NCBI GenBank assembly: GCA_027366525.1
Contig: DAHXKG010000002.1
Coordinates: forward strand, 1-64,000
From: a candidate division FCPU426 bacterium
Lineage (GTDB): Bacteria; Oederibacteriota; Muellerivitia; Muellerivitales; DAHXKG01
Length of the DNA: 64,000 bases
Direction of reading: 5' to 3'
The notes under the pieces were generated by a model, which was given only the letters and a program-made list of their open reading frames with translations, had not been told where the DNA came from and ran no database searches. Of this stretch, positions 27,300-38,115 are shown one piece after another; within the stretch, counting starts at the first letter, position 1; each line of letters opens with the position of its first letter. The translations under genes and the position numbers were made by a program.

Positions 27300-30200
27300 A
27301 AATGAAAACAATAGTTACCAAAAATTTTAAATCGATTCCTCCCTTAAAGGAATTATTAAAACGCCCTGTTTTTTGGCTTATTGTTGTTGCCCTCATTGGT
27401 GCGTTTTTTAGATTTTATAACCTGAATTGGGATTATTATCATTCATTTCATCCAGATGAAAGAAATATTTTTGGTCAAACTGCCTCAATCCACGAATCGA
27501 CGGGGTTTCGGGTAACATTTTTTTCATATGGACAATTTTCAATTTATTTATACCGAGCTACGGCTGAAATTCTGTCCGCTCCACAAATCTGGGCAGATGC
27601 ATTTGGAGTCCATCAAACAACAACATTTCTATGTAATTTTTCCTATTGGATTTTTTTGGCGCTAATAGTTGGGTTATTAGCTTATTTGTGCTTATGGAAC
27701 CAAGAACAACGTAGGAAAAAAATATTTTGGAGTGCCGGCATCATATTCACCGGTTTGGTTTTATTTGAAGTCTTTCCCATTTTTATTCATTGGTTTGATT
27801 TTTTAAGAGGATGGCAGGCACATGTCAGTAGTTTATTTTTAGTTGCAATTGTAGCGTATGCGGTTGCGGGTGTTTATTCAAAAGTTTTCGAGATAGACTG
27901 GATTAGCTGGCCCTTTTATATTGCTTCAGGTGCAGTATTTATATTTGGAATAATTCCAATGTTTCTCCCCATCGCCTTTAGTCAAACATTTGGACTATTT
28001 GCATTTGTTTTAATATTGCTTTCCCTGGCGTGGATTTGGGCATGGGTTTCAAAATGGGGAAGATTTAGCCTGAGTCTCTTGTCGGTTTCAATCATATTAA
28101 TACTTTTAAAACATGCGACTCCCAATTTTATTAATTACTCTCGTGAAATGATTATTGGACGCGGATGGGAAGCTATTTTTTCGACATTAACTATTTTCGC
28201 GGTTTATTACTTTGTGGAGAAAGCATATAAAAATCAATTTTTGGCGTTTCTGGCGGCTGCATTTTTTTCATTTTCGGTGATCAGTATTCAATTGGCTCAC
28301 TTTGGAATTACCGAGTCGTGCATTACTTTCTTGGTAGTCGTTACAGCCATTGCTTCGTATGATGTCGTTGAACATGAAAGTTGGAGATCTTATTTAATTG
28401 CGGGCGCCGCTTTTGGACTATCGATGGCCGCAAAGACAAGTAGTCTCTATTATATTTTGATTTTTGCGAGTGCACATTTAATTTCATTGGCTAAAAAAAA
28501 TAAAATGTATTGGCTTCAACAGGATCGACGTAATAAGGAAAATTATATATTCCGATTTGCGGGGGCGGTCCTTATTATTGTGCTGAATTTTATTGCTTTT
28601 CTTTTTGTTGCTATTAAATTCCGACCAATTATTTCAGATCTTTTTTATTCGGAACCTCAAGTAGCCGAAACCATTTGGATTATTTTGTTTTTGGCTTTAT
28701 TTGGTTTAGGAACATTTTTGTCGATTTGGGCAATTGCGGAATTTAAGGTTTTACGAGGCCAACTTCATCAATGGATCAAATTTTTAAGCTCAATTGGGCT
28801 CGGCGTTTTTTTGTTTTTCTTATTTTCGCCATGGTCTTTACTGGATTTTTCTGGATTTATGAAAGCAATGAATTATGAATGGAGTGTGGTTTCGCTAGCA
28901 AATGCATGCTACGTGCTGCAGTTTAAGAATACATTGCGATATATTTTTCAATTGCAAAATCTTGTTAATGTTGAATTATGGATTCCGTTGGGGATAACCA
29001 CCATTGTGGGAATGGTTTGGGTTATATGGAAATTAGTTTGGGGCCTATTGCATCCCGTTGCGGAGCCAGCTGTTTTACCAGTGCCATTTTCAAAGAAAAA
29101 AAGCTTCAATATTTCCGTAGGCGATTTTTTACTTTTATCTTGGTTTGTTCCATATTTTGTTTTTATTGGGGCTTGGAACACAAAATTCATTCGATATATG
29201 GTACCGTTAATTCCATTTTTTTGTATTTTTGGTGCAATTGTTTTAGTGGATTTTTTTTCATGGCTTCAAAAGATAAAAATTAAATTTTTTAAAGTTATTA
29301 GAATTATATTAGTCACTCTAGTGCTGGGAGGTAGTTTATTTTATTCATTGGCATTTATGCATGTTTATTTTCATCGGCACCCGTGGATCAAGGCATCAAT
29401 TTGGATGTATAAACACATTCCATATGGTTCAACAATTTTGACAGAAGTCTGGGATGATAGTTTACCTACGTGGATTGGGCCGTCCATGAGTAAAAGTGTT
29501 ACTCAAATTTTAAATCCATCCCTATATCGAAATATCGGCGTGAATATTTACAATCTTCCGGATAATACACTTCGGAAAAAAGAAATGTATGCACGAGTGT
29601 TAAAAGAAGGAGATTATATATCGATTTCGTCGAAAAAATTATGGTACACCTTAACCGATGAAACGCCAGAGTTCCGTCCTCATGGTTACAATAAATATCC
29701 TGTTACATCGCGCTACTATCGATTGCTTTGGTCAGGATTGCTCGGTTATCAAATGGTGGCGGAATTTCATAATTTCCCATCGTTTTTGGGATGGACACAT
29801 GATGATGATGCGGCAGAAGAAACGTTTTCAGTTTACGACCATCCGCATGTTTACATATTTAAAAAGGTTCGTGATGTACCTTCACAAGTGATTATAAAAC
29901 TTTTATCAACCAATGCGTTTGTGAAGGGTATTAATCGTTCAATTATGTTGACAATTGCTCCCCATAATTTAAAAAAATTTATGCGGCAACGAATTCACTA
30001 TTTGAAAAAAAGAGGCTTGTGGAAAAAACTTCAAAAATGGATGATGGAAGCACGTACATCCCAAAATGGAAAAATGGTTAATTTAACGCATCGTTCAAAA
30101 CCTCGCGATAACATTTTGATAAAACAAATTAATACGCGGCAAGTCCATGCACCATCACCGGTAAATTTTCCAGTTCCCTTAGGAGTTCCCAAGCTTCCCA

Positions 30201-33200
30201 GCCCCAAAGTTTTAAAAGTCCTAAATTATTTTAAAAAACATCCTGTTTTTGTTTCCAATGTTTTTGATATGCCGGAACCTCGGGCTCAAAAAATTGCCTA
30301 TGAAGTCCGGGCATGGATTTCTTGGGTTCTATTAATAATTGTTTTAGGGTGGATAGCTTTACCATTAACGTTAAAAGTGCTTGAACCCTTCCCGTCAGGA
30401 GCTTATTCCATAAGTAAGGTTCTGGGAATGTTGTTTTTTGGGTGGATCGTTTGGGTTATCGGCAGTTATAAAATTCTTCCGTTTTCTATGCTGGTATGTT
30501 GGATCATGCTTTTATTGATGATTGCAAGTTCCGCCATTTTGTATATGAAAAATTGGAAAAATTATTATTTACTATTTCAAACCTGGAAAAAAAGTTGGAT
30601 AACACAAGAAGTTATTTTTATTGGTGCTTTTAGTTTATTTACATTCATTCGCATTTTTAATCCTCATATTCATGATCCCATTGGCAATGGTTATAATGGG
30701 GGTGGAGAAGCTGGAATGGATTTCGGGTTTTTAGCTTCAATTGTGCGAGGACGAACGTTTCCACCGCAGGATATGTGGATGGCAGGACAACCAATTGGGT
30801 ATTCAATGTATTTTGGGCATATAATTATTGGCGTATTAACTAAGACCCTCGGCCTAGTTCCAGCAATCACGTATAACTTAGGAATTATAACATTATTTGC
30901 TTTGATTTTTTTAATTCCATTTGCAATTGCCTATTCTCTTTCTGGGCGATGGATGAGTGGTTGGATTGCGGGATATCTTTGCGCCATGGCAGGCAATTTA
31001 GCGGGTGCGAATCAGTATTTACACGTGATTAAGCAATGTATCACGAATGGACATTGGGGAAATTTAATTCACTATACGTTTGATTTTTGGGGCCCCTCTC
31101 GTGTAATTCCATATTCAATTAATGAATTCCCATTTTTTAGTGTTTTGTTTGCTGATTTGCATGAGCATACGCTGGCAATGCCGTTTGGTATGTTATACAT
31201 TGCCATGTTGGCGGCGCTATATGTATCATGTTCAAATTTGACTCAATTGAAGAAATATAGTTGGTTTCTAGTTCCACTCGGATTTGTGTATGGAGGCATA
31301 ACATTCATTAATACATGGGAAATTCCAACTTGGGGAACTTTAACAGTCATAGCGCTATTGGTGATGTTGATGCCAACGCTGAAAACCAATGTACTTTCAA
31401 AAAGTATAAAAATAATTTTTTCGGTTGGGATAGTGATGTTGATGGCGTTAGCTTGGTTCGGATTTGTAGATCCATCAAAAAACTATATGATTTTAGGAGG
31501 TCATACACGTTATATTGCGATATTTGGTTTTATTAGTTTCCTGATAGTTTTAAGTATCTTGTGGAAAAAATCGCAGCTTCAATCTGCAGCGAAGCAATTA
31601 TGGAGCATTTTTGTATTTTTAGTACTGTTCTTAATAATAGCAGTAATCTTTTGGTTGCCTTACTTTATTCAATTTCATCCCCAAAAACACGACATTTTGT
31701 GGGTTAAACCGCAGTACCGAACTAGCTTAAGTGATTACTTAATTATTTATGCTTCCTTTTTGTCAATAGTGGGGATTGGATTTATACCTGCATATGCTAC
31801 TGAATTGCTAGGTTCCATTCAAGCCAATTTCAAGCGTTCTAAAATTAAAGATTATTGGCAATGGATCTATGATTATGGAGAAAGAATTTTTCAGAAGTGG
31901 ATAAATCCTAGTCATGCAGTTTCAAGTATGCTATCACTGGGTGTAGCATCACTGATAGTGATTGTAGGTGCATCATGGGTTCATTTTACGTATCCACTGA
32001 ACCTGCTTTGGATTTCAATTAGCATTGCAACCATCATGTGTATTTTATGGATTATGGCATTGTTTTCGAAAAAAAGTATTTTTTGGATTTTATTTTTAAT
32101 TGGGGGCTTATGTTGGATTGCATTACTTATGAGTGGAATCATTGGGTTGCAGTATCACGCACTTCTAACATTAAACTTGGGAATTTTTTCTGTGCTCTGG
32201 ATTATGGCATTTGCTAATTTGGGATTTGCAATCCGAGTAAGAAAAAATCGAGCGCTTTCATTTATTTATATATTGATATCCGAATTTTTCTTTATTACAG
32301 CTACGGTCGAAATATTTGCAATTCAAGAATATTTGGGCGGAAAATGGATGAGAAATAACACATTATTTAAGTATGGAATTAATGCGTGGACACTCGGGTC
32401 GATTTCTGCTGGAGCAATAGCGCCATGGATATTTGATTTTATTAAAAAGATTTTTAAAACAATTCGACGTGAGAAACCATGGTTTAGGCCCATTGCGTTG
32501 TCAATTTCAACCATATTCATTGCACTAGCAATAACGGCATTATTTTCACAATTTCATTCGGTGTTTTCCAATCCAGCGATCTATATTTTTGAATTAATGT
32601 TTATTGAATGGGGATGGATTTGGTTAGTATGGAATAAAAAAATACCCCAGTGGTTTGGTTGGATAGGTGGGGTTTTTATTTTGCTCTTTTTGCTTTTACC
32701 AGTGTTGTGGCCTAATCCGGCTTTTGGAACAGTGCTCTATTTTATGCAGAATTTCACTGGAAATTTTAGAACCGGCTTTTTGTTTTCATTGGTTTTATCC
32801 ACTGTCCTGATCATTTCATTGACTTTGAATAATAAAATACAAGTATCAAAACTTCTTGCCCAATCATGGATAGGTTTAATAAGTGTTTTATTTATTATGA
32901 CATTGGTTTATCCAATTGCTGCGAGTATTTCGAAATGTCATGGTTTTTTTGCTACCACTAGAAAAGCCAGTATGGGATATAATGAACGGCCAACATTGGA
33001 TGGTTTGAATTATATGAAATTTGAAGATCCCTATGATTGGGCGGCCATTCGATTTTTAAATGATAATATTCCAGGTCAACCATGTTTAATTGAAGCCGTT
33101 GGTTTAGGTTATAATACGTGGGGTTCACGGTATTCTATTTTTACAGGTATCCCCGCATTAATGGGATGGAACGATCATGAAGAAGAATGGGTAGGGCAAT

Positions 33201-33457
33201 GGGAGAATCAAGCCATTGTTGATCGGTATAATGCAACAGTTAAAATTTATAACACCCAGAATAAAGTCTTGGCTCAAAAATTGTTAAATGCATATGGAGT
33301 CAGATTGATAATTGTTGGACCTTTAGAGCGCGGGGAACTGGAACCGCCGTTTCATTACAATGCAAGAGGATTAAGGAAATTTAAAACAATGCTTCCGTTA
33401 ATTTATAAAAATCCAGAGGTTGCAATTTATTATAATCCTCCATCGCAAGGTAGTTAA
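27296..33457 (+). CDS. Giant membrane protein: GT39-like half fused to DUF2298 (YYY) half
   Basis: 2053 residues, polytopic throughout. Start is TTG at 27296 (TTGA overlap with the previous gene); ATG at 27302 is equally possible. Residues 1 to about 700 look like a GT-C/GT39 transferase: membrane span 31-50, first external loop HPDERNIFGQ, HFGITESCITF, GLSMAAKTSSL and KFIRYMVPLIPFF. A periplasmic-type soluble part follows (700-990). From about 1008 a second module aligns by eye with the start of the neighbouring 841-residue DUF2298 protein, and near 1135 has NGGGEAGMDFGFL and FPPQDMWMAGQPIGYSMYFGH. The YYY triad is written YSMY. The two modules are usually separate genes. Confidence 0.8.
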   Translation: MKMKTIVTKNFKSIPPLKELLKRPVFWLIVVALIGAFFRFYNLNWDYYHSFHPDERNIFGQTASIHESTGFRVTFFSYGQFSIYLYRATAEILSAPQIWADAFGVHQTTTFLCNFSYWIFLALIVGLLAYLCLWNQEQRRKKIFWSAGIIFTGLVLFEVFPIFIHWFDFLRGWQAHVSSLFLVAIVAYAVAGVYSKVFEIDWISWPFYIASGAVFIFGIIPMFLPIAFSQTFGLFAFVLILLSLAWIWAWVSKWGRFSLSLLSVSIILILLKHATPNFINYSREMIIGRGWEAIFSTLTIFAVYYFVEKAYKNQFLAFLAAAFFSFSVISIQLAHFGITESCITFLVVVTAIASYDVVEHESWRSYLIAGAAFGLSMAAKTSSLYYILIFASAHLISLAKKNKMYWLQQDRRNKENYIFRFAGAVLIIVLNFIAFLFVAIKFRPIISDLFYSEPQVAETIWIILFLALFGLGTFLSIWAIAEFKVLRGQLHQWIKFLSSIGLGVFLFFLFSPWSLLDFSGFMKAMNYEWSVVSLANACYVLQFKNTLRYIFQLQNLVNVELWIPLGITTIVGMVWVIWKLVWGLLHPVAEPAVLPVPFSKKKSFNISVGDFLLLSWFVPYFVFIGAWNTKFIRYMVPLIPFFCIFGAIVLVDFFSWLQKIKIKFFKVIRIILVTLVLGGSLFYSLAFMHVYFHRHPWIKASIWMYKHIPYGSTILTEVWDDSLPTWIGPSMSKSVTQILNPSLYRNIGVNIYNLPDNTLRKKEMYARVLKEGDYISISSKKLWYTLTDETPEFRPHGYNKYPVTSRYYRLLWSGLLGYQMVAEFHNFPSFLGWTHDDDAAEETFSVYDHPHVYIFKKVRDVPSQVIIKLLSTNAFVKGINRSIMLTIAPHNLKKFMRQRIHYLKKRGLWKKLQKWMMEARTSQNGKMVNLTHRSKPRDNILIKQINTRQVHAPSPVNFPVPLGVPKLPSPKVLKVLNYFKKHPVFVSNVFDMPEPRAQKIAYEVRAWISWVLLIIVLGWIALPLTLKVLEPFPSGAYSISKVLGMLFFGWIVWVIGSYKILPFSMLVCWIMLLLMIASSAILYMKNWKNYYLLFQTWKKSWITQEVIFIGAFSLFTFIRIFNPHIHDPIGNGYNGGGEAGMDFGFLASIVRGRTFPPQDMWMAGQPIGYSMYFGHIIIGVLTKTLGLVPAITYNLGIITLFALIFLIPFAIAYSLSGRWMSGWIAGYLCAMAGNLAGANQYLHVIKQCITNGHWGNLIHYTFDFWGPSRVIPYSINEFPFFSVLFADLHEHTLAMPFGMLYIAMLAALYVSCSNLTQLKKYSWFLVPLGFVYGGITFINTWEIPTWGTLTVIALLVMLMPTLKTNVLSKSIKIIFSVGIVMLMALAWFGFVDPSKNYMILGGHTRYIAIFGFISFLIVLSILWKKSQLQSAAKQLWSIFVFLVLFLIIAVIFWLPYFIQFHPQKHDILWVKPQYRTSLSDYLIIYASFLSIVGIGFIPAYATELLGSIQANFKRSKIKDYWQWIYDYGERIFQKWINPSHAVSSMLSLGVASLIVIVGASWVHFTYPLNLLWISISIATIMCILWIMALFSKKSIFWILFLIGGLCWIALLMSGIIGLQYHALLTLNLGIFSVLWIMAFANLGFAIRVRKNRALSFIYILISEFFFITATVEIFAIQEYLGGKWMRNNTLFKYGINAWTLGSISAGAIAPWIFDFIKKIFKTIRREKPWFRPIALSISTIFIALAITALFSQFHSVFSNPAIYIFELMFIEWGWIWLVWNKKIPQWFGWIGGVFILLFLLLPVLWPNPAFGTVLYFMQNFTGNFRTGFLFSLVLSTVLIISLTLNNKIQVSKLLAQSWIGLISVLFIMTLVYPIAASISKCHGFFATTRKASMGYNERPTLDGLNYMKFEDPYDWAAIRFLNDNIPGQPCLIEAVGLGYNTWGSRYSIFTGIPALMGWNDHEEEWVGQWENQAIVDRYNATVKIYNTQNKVLAQKLLNAYGVRLIIVGPLERGELEPPFHYNARGLRKFKTMLPLIYKNPEVAIYYNPPSQGS

Positions 33458-33503
33458 TTGAGATTAAGATTATATTCATATTAATTGAGAAGGAGCACTT
33501 GAA

Positions 33504-36029
33504 ATGGGTCATGTTTTTGAATGGTGGCTAACGGTAACCATTTTAGGATTTTTATCGTTCCCTCTGACGTTTTTAACGTTTCGTTATTTACCGGATAAGG
33601 GATATGCATTTTCAAAAATTTTATCTCTTTTTTTGTTGGGATATTTTTCATGGATTTTGGGATATGTTGCGTGGAATGTATTAACCATTTTTTCGTCAGT
33701 TTTATTGTTGATATTTTTGTTTCTCTATTTGCTTTCAAAAACATGGGTTGCGTTAATTGATTTTTTAAAACAACATTTAGGTTACATCCTCATAATTGAA
33801 CTACTATTTTTCACGGCATTTTTCTTAGCGTGCTCTTATAAGATGCGAACACCAGCTATTTTAGGGACCGAAAAACCCATGGATTTTACAATGATCAATG
33901 GAATTTTAACATCCGCGCATATGCCTCCACATGATCCATGGCTGGCAGGGGGAAACATTTCTTATTATTATTTTGGGTATCTTCTAATGGCTATGTTAAT
34001 TAAATTAACATGGATAAAATCTTCAATCGGTTATAATCTTGGGGTTGCATTGATTTGGGCATTAGCTGCAGTGGAAGCATTTGGCTTAGTTTATGCGTTA
34101 ACACGCAAATACCGATACGCGGCTTTTTCTTCATTGGCATTAACCGTTTTAGGAAATTTGGATTTTTGGTATAGAGCCGTTCAGTCATATATTTATGGGG
34201 ATCTGCGAGTCCCATATTATAATATGACACCAAATCCTAATGCGGTTCGAGGATTACAAGGATTTTTTGATTTTGTTTTTAGTCCGCTTCATCACTACTG
34301 GGACTATTTTCAAGCATCGAGGATCATTCCGGTTAGTGCGACCGATAAAATGATTAATGAATTTCCTTCCTTTAGCTTTTTTTTGTCAGATTTGCATCCA
34401 CATTTGATGGTTATTCCGCTGGATTTATTGGCGATAGCTTTGGCATTTAATCTCTTGAAATCCCCATTGAAAAAATTATATGTTTTTGGAGAACGAACAG
34501 GGTGGCAAATTGCTCAGTTAATATTATTAGCTTTGGTTTTTGGAAGTTTAGGATTTACCAATAGTTGGGATTATCCAAGTTTAATTTTACTATTAACGGC
34601 ATGTTTAGCACTGCAACAATATTGGGCACTAGCAGATACTGGGGAGGGTGTTACAGTTAGAAATTGGGTCGATTCTTTGTGGAAATTAGGACTTCCAATT
34701 TATGTTGGTACATTTTTGTTTTATCTTCCATTTTATTGGAAATTTCAATCGCAAGCCTATGGTATTGGAATTGTTCACAACAGAACAAATTTTGGCTATT
34801 TCATCGTGATTGTTGGCTTGTTTTTGATTTTTATCATACCCGCCGTAATTGGAATGTTTTTTTCAGCCTTAACTTCGAAAAATACTAAAAATAAAATTAA
34901 AAAAGCAGCAGTGGAATTTGAATGTGTTCTTTGTAAACGAATTGGACGTGAGAAAAAATTCTGTGGGTATTGTGGTGGAGAACTAATCCCAGTTTATGAT
35001 ACCGAAGTAATGCCGTTACCAGATGGGTCTTTTAAAACTTGGAGTTTAACGAATTGGTCTAAATTTTTCCCATCAAATCAACCACTTAGAAAATGGTTGG
35101 TTTTAATAAGTATCCTAATTCTGATTTTTATTTTGAATTTGGGACAACTACAATTCTCAGTAGTGCTATTTTCGATTATATTTATCATTTTATTAATATC
35201 GACATTATTAACGAAATCAGCAAATAAAGAGATGGTTTTTATAACTTTAGTTCTTATTCTTGCGTTTAGTATTATGCTTGGATGTGAACTCATTTTTGTC
35301 CGAGATGAATTTCAATCGACGGATTTATATCGAATGAATACATTTTTTAAATTTTATTTTCAGATTTGGATTTTATTTAGTATTGCTTCTGGCCCATTAA
35401 TTAAATGGATTTTTGAAAATCAGTGGAAGGGGTGGCACTTATACAAAAAAACGATTTGGTTAACAATTGCAATTATAGGTTTAATCGGGTCTGGGTTATA
35501 CCCAATATTAACTTTAATTTCTAGAACCAAAGGAATTAAACGTAGCGAACTGACTTTAAATGGGAATAGAATGTTCGATCAGATGGACCCCTCGGATGCA
35601 GCCGCGATTCATTGGATTGAACGAAACATTAAACCAATTAATGGAAAAGCACCGGTTATTTTGGAAGCTTGGGGTGGCTCATATACAAATTATGCTCGTG
35701 TTTCGATGCGAACAGGTTATCCGACAGTTTTGGGTTGGAATTTTCATGAAGCTCAATGGCGCGGCTCATGGAATAAGGCGGTCATTCCAGGAGGAAGTCC
35801 ATATGATACGGTGTTGCAACGTCAATCTGATGTGGACACTATTTATAAAACTACGAATCTTGAGACAGCACGACAATTATTGCAAAAATATGGTGTCAAA
35901 TATGTCTATATTGGTTATTTAGAAATGCAAAAATATCCTAATAATCAAGCTGGTTTTTCTAAATTTTCTCAACTTGGAAATATTGTTTATTCAAATGATG
36001 GCGTTACAATATATAAAATAAATGGGTAA
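33504..36029 (+). CDS. DUF2298 (Chlor_Arch_YYY, TIGR03662) membrane protein with internal zinc ribbon
   Basis: 841 residues, ATG with GAGAAGGAG upstream, about 16 membrane spans. The family signature HMPPHDPWLAGGNISYYYFGY (read in two parts, near residue 140-160) has the name-giving YYY. FINEFPSFSF-type and DLHPHLMVIPLD follow. Between two span groups at about residues 473-490 is a four-cysteine zinc ribbon (CVLCKR then CGYCGG). The last 150 residues are a soluble domain with EAWGGSYTNYARVS and a TGYPTVLGW stretch. It shares this C-terminal layout with the fused protein upstream (IEAVGLGYNTWGSRYS). Function of the family is not established; the fold suggests lipid-linked sugar handling. Confidence 0.85.
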   Translation: MGHVFEWWLTVTILGFLSFPLTFLTFRYLPDKGYAFSKILSLFLLGYFSWILGYVAWNVLTIFSSVLLLIFLFLYLLSKTWVALIDFLKQHLGYILIIELLFFTAFFLACSYKMRTPAILGTEKPMDFTMINGILTSAHMPPHDPWLAGGNISYYYFGYLLMAMLIKLTWIKSSIGYNLGVALIWALAAVEAFGLVYALTRKYRYAAFSSLALTVLGNLDFWYRAVQSYIYGDLRVPYYNMTPNPNAVRGLQGFFDFVFSPLHHYWDYFQASRIIPVSATDKMINEFPSFSFFLSDLHPHLMVIPLDLLAIALAFNLLKSPLKKLYVFGERTGWQIAQLILLALVFGSLGFTNSWDYPSLILLLTACLALQQYWALADTGEGVTVRNWVDSLWKLGLPIYVGTFLFYLPFYWKFQSQAYGIGIVHNRTNFGYFIVIVGLFLIFIIPAVIGMFFSALTSKNTKNKIKKAAVEFECVLCKRIGREKKFCGYCGGELIPVYDTEVMPLPDGSFKTWSLTNWSKFFPSNQPLRKWLVLISILILIFILNLGQLQFSVVLFSIIFIILLISTLLTKSANKEMVFITLVLILAFSIMLGCELIFVRDEFQSTDLYRMNTFFKFYFQIWILFSIASGPLIKWIFENQWKGWHLYKKTIWLTIAIIGLIGSGLYPILTLISRTKGIKRSELTLNGNRMFDQMDPSDAAAIHWIERNIKPINGKAPVILEAWGGSYTNYARVSMRTGYPTVLGWNFHEAQWRGSWNKAVIPGGSPYDTVLQRQSDVDTIYKTTNLETARQLLQKYGVKYVYIGYLEMQKYPNNQAGFSKFSQLGNIVYSNDGVTIYKING

Positions 36030-36073
36030 AATGCAAGGTGCTACTTTAACGTCGATTGTATGGAAAGGAACTC

Positions 36074-37093
36074 ATGTTAGAAAATATGGGGCTGGGTATT
36101 AATAAAAAAGAGATGGGTATTCTCGCAATTCTTGGAATAATTGCACTAATAGCAATTTTTTCGATGGTCCGGAAAACTCCTAAACCCTCTATTTTAACCG
36201 AATTAGCTAAGCCAGGAATAGTGCTGGCCGTTGGTGGGCAGCCAGGACAAGCTCCGGGAGAATTCGATTATCCTCGAGGCTTGGCAGTGGATTCCCATGG
36301 AAATATTTATGTAGCGGATAGCCTTAATAATCGCGTTCAAGAATTTAGTGGGAATAATTGGAAATTAGTTCGTATATTTGGAAAATTCGGAAAAATTTCT
36401 GGTCCGCCTTCGGTTCTGGATACGCAAGGGAAAGGCGCCCTGAACCAACCCAATGGAGTTGCAATTGGTCCGCATGGATCGGTATATGTAACAGATACTT
36501 GGAATCAACGAGTAGAAGTATTTAATCCCAATGGTAGTTTTAAAATGGCATTTGCACCGCTAGATGGATTTTATGGCCCTCGGGCAGTTGCCGTTAGTAA
36601 AGAAGGGATGATCTATGTGGCAGATACGGGAAAACATCGTATTGTAGAGTTTAATCATCAAGGACAAGAAGTTAGAACATGGGGAAAAAAGGGATCACAA
36701 ATTGGAGAATTTGATGAACCAATTGGATTGGCGATTGGTAGCCAGGGTGATCTATATGTTGCCGATCGTTTGAATTTCAGAATACAAGTTTTTACAGCCA
36801 ATGGGAAGTTTTTGAGAACTTGGCCGGTTCATGGATGGTCAGTGCAACAAATTAATATGGAGCCTCATTTAGCCCTAGATACCCAAAAGAAAATTCTTTA
36901 TGTATCCGATGGCCGACGAAGGAAAGTATATGCCTATACCTTGCAGGGAAGATTGATACAAACTTATTTCAAAAATTCACAAAATAAAAATTTGTTTGAT
37001 ATTCCCATCGGTGTTGCAGTTGATTCAGATGGTTCTTTATTAGTTAGTGATGCGGGCGCAGATCATATCATGAAATTAAAAGGTGCACATTAA
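36074..37093 (+). CDS. Membrane-anchored NHL-repeat beta-propeller
   Basis: 339 residues from the ATG at 36074 (AAGGA 4-5 bases upstream; TTG at 36056 is an alternative). One N-terminal membrane span (about 14-32) is followed by NHL repeats: PGEFDYPRGLAVDSHGNIYV, then further DxxNxRVQ, TWNQRVEVF and DTGKHRIVEF blades, six in all. The propeller would sit outside the inner membrane. NHL propellers bind protein, RNA or glycans. This is the first of three such proteins in the island, immediately behind the YYY protein. Confidence 0.85.
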   Translation: MLENMGLGINKKEMGILAILGIIALIAIFSMVRKTPKPSILTELAKPGIVLAVGGQPGQAPGEFDYPRGLAVDSHGNIYVADSLNNRVQEFSGNNWKLVRIFGKFGKISGPPSVLDTQGKGALNQPNGVAIGPHGSVYVTDTWNQRVEVFNPNGSFKMAFAPLDGFYGPRAVAVSKEGMIYVADTGKHRIVEFNHQGQEVRTWGKKGSQIGEFDEPIGLAIGSQGDLYVADRLNFRIQVFTANGKFLRTWPVHGWSVQQINMEPHLALDTQKKILYVSDGRRRKVYAYTLQGRLIQTYFKNSQNKNLFDIPIGVAVDSDGSLLVSDAGADHIMKLKGAH

Positions 37094-37111
37094 AATATTG
37101 TAAGGAGCAAA

Positions 37112-38107
37112 ATGGATTCTAAATCAGGCAAAAATAAAGCAAAGAAATCTAAACCCAAATTACGGACAAAAATTCCAAGAGAAATGAAATTTTTTGTTAC
37201 ATTAATTGTATTGGTTATTATTAGTTTTTCCATTTGGTTTGGAATCAAACAGATTTCAAAGGGTTTATTGAAATCCAAAATTATGAAAATTACTCCAGAA
37301 GCTATTTGGGGTGGTTCAGGGAGTCAATTGGGAAAATTTGAACAACCTTGGGATGTTGCTCTTGATTCAAATGGCAATATTTTTGTAACAGACTTTTCGG
37401 GTAATCGTGTTGAGGAATTTGGGCCGAATTTAAAACCGATTTTAGAATTTGGTAAAGCCGGGAAAGGGCCTGGGGAATTTAATCAACCCTCGGGTATTTT
37501 TATTAATGATAAAAATCAAGTTTTGGTTTGCGATACCTTTAACTCTCGAATACAAGAGTTTGATGAAAACGGGAAATTTATTCGTCAGTGGTCTCATCAG
37601 TTTTTTGGTCCTAAATCGATTGTTGAAAGTACTACGGGAAAAGTTTATGTAGTTGATACAGGCAATCATCAAGTGCAAGTATTTACACCACATGGCGATT
37701 TTATCCGAAAGTGGGGAGGATTTGGTACTGCTAATGGAAAATTCAGGGAACCGGTCGGATGTGTATGGGATCCACGGGGATTTTTATATGTCGCCGATTC
37801 AAATAACAATCGAATTGAAAAATTTACTGGCAATGGAAAATGGCTAGAGACATTTGGTATACCGACTTGGCATGGCAAAACTCGAGAGATGCCTTATTTG
37901 GCATTTGCCCACGGATCATTATGGGCATCGAATGCGAGTCAAAATGCAGTATTGCGCTTATCCCCGAATGGAAGTATTCAAGCAATTTATACCAAAGCTA
38001 ATGGTGGATTTTCCGGTGCGGCAGGTATTGCGGCATATAACAATGAAATTTATGTTGTCGAAAAATCCGTGGATATGATCGCTAGTTTTCTTATCCCTAA
38101 CAACTAA
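37112..38107 (+). CDS. Membrane-anchored NHL-repeat beta-propeller (second)
   Basis: 331 residues, ATG with AAGGAG at 37101-37106. A Lys-rich N-terminus (KSGKNKAKKSKPKL) and one span at about 29-47 make it a type II anchor, with the propeller outside. Blades show QLGKFEQPWDVALDSNGNIF, NRVEEFG, PGEFNQPSGIF, NSRIQEFDENGKF, GNHQVQVFTPHGDF and NNRIEKFTGNGKW. It follows the first NHL gene by 18 bases. Sequence is clearly related to that copy but diverged, so this is an old duplication. Confidence 0.85.
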   Translation: MDSKSGKNKAKKSKPKLRTKIPREMKFFVTLIVLVIISFSIWFGIKQISKGLLKSKIMKITPEAIWGGSGSQLGKFEQPWDVALDSNGNIFVTDFSGNRVEEFGPNLKPILEFGKAGKGPGEFNQPSGIFINDKNQVLVCDTFNSRIQEFDENGKFIRQWSHQFFGPKSIVESTTGKVYVVDTGNHQVQVFTPHGDFIRKWGGFGTANGKFREPVGCVWDPRGFLYVADSNNNRIEKFTGNGKWLETFGIPTWHGKTREMPYLAFAHGSLWASNASQNAVLRLSPNGSIQAIYTKANGGFSGAAGIAAYNNEIYVVEKSVDMIASFLIPNN

Positions 38108-38115
38108 AAGACCGA

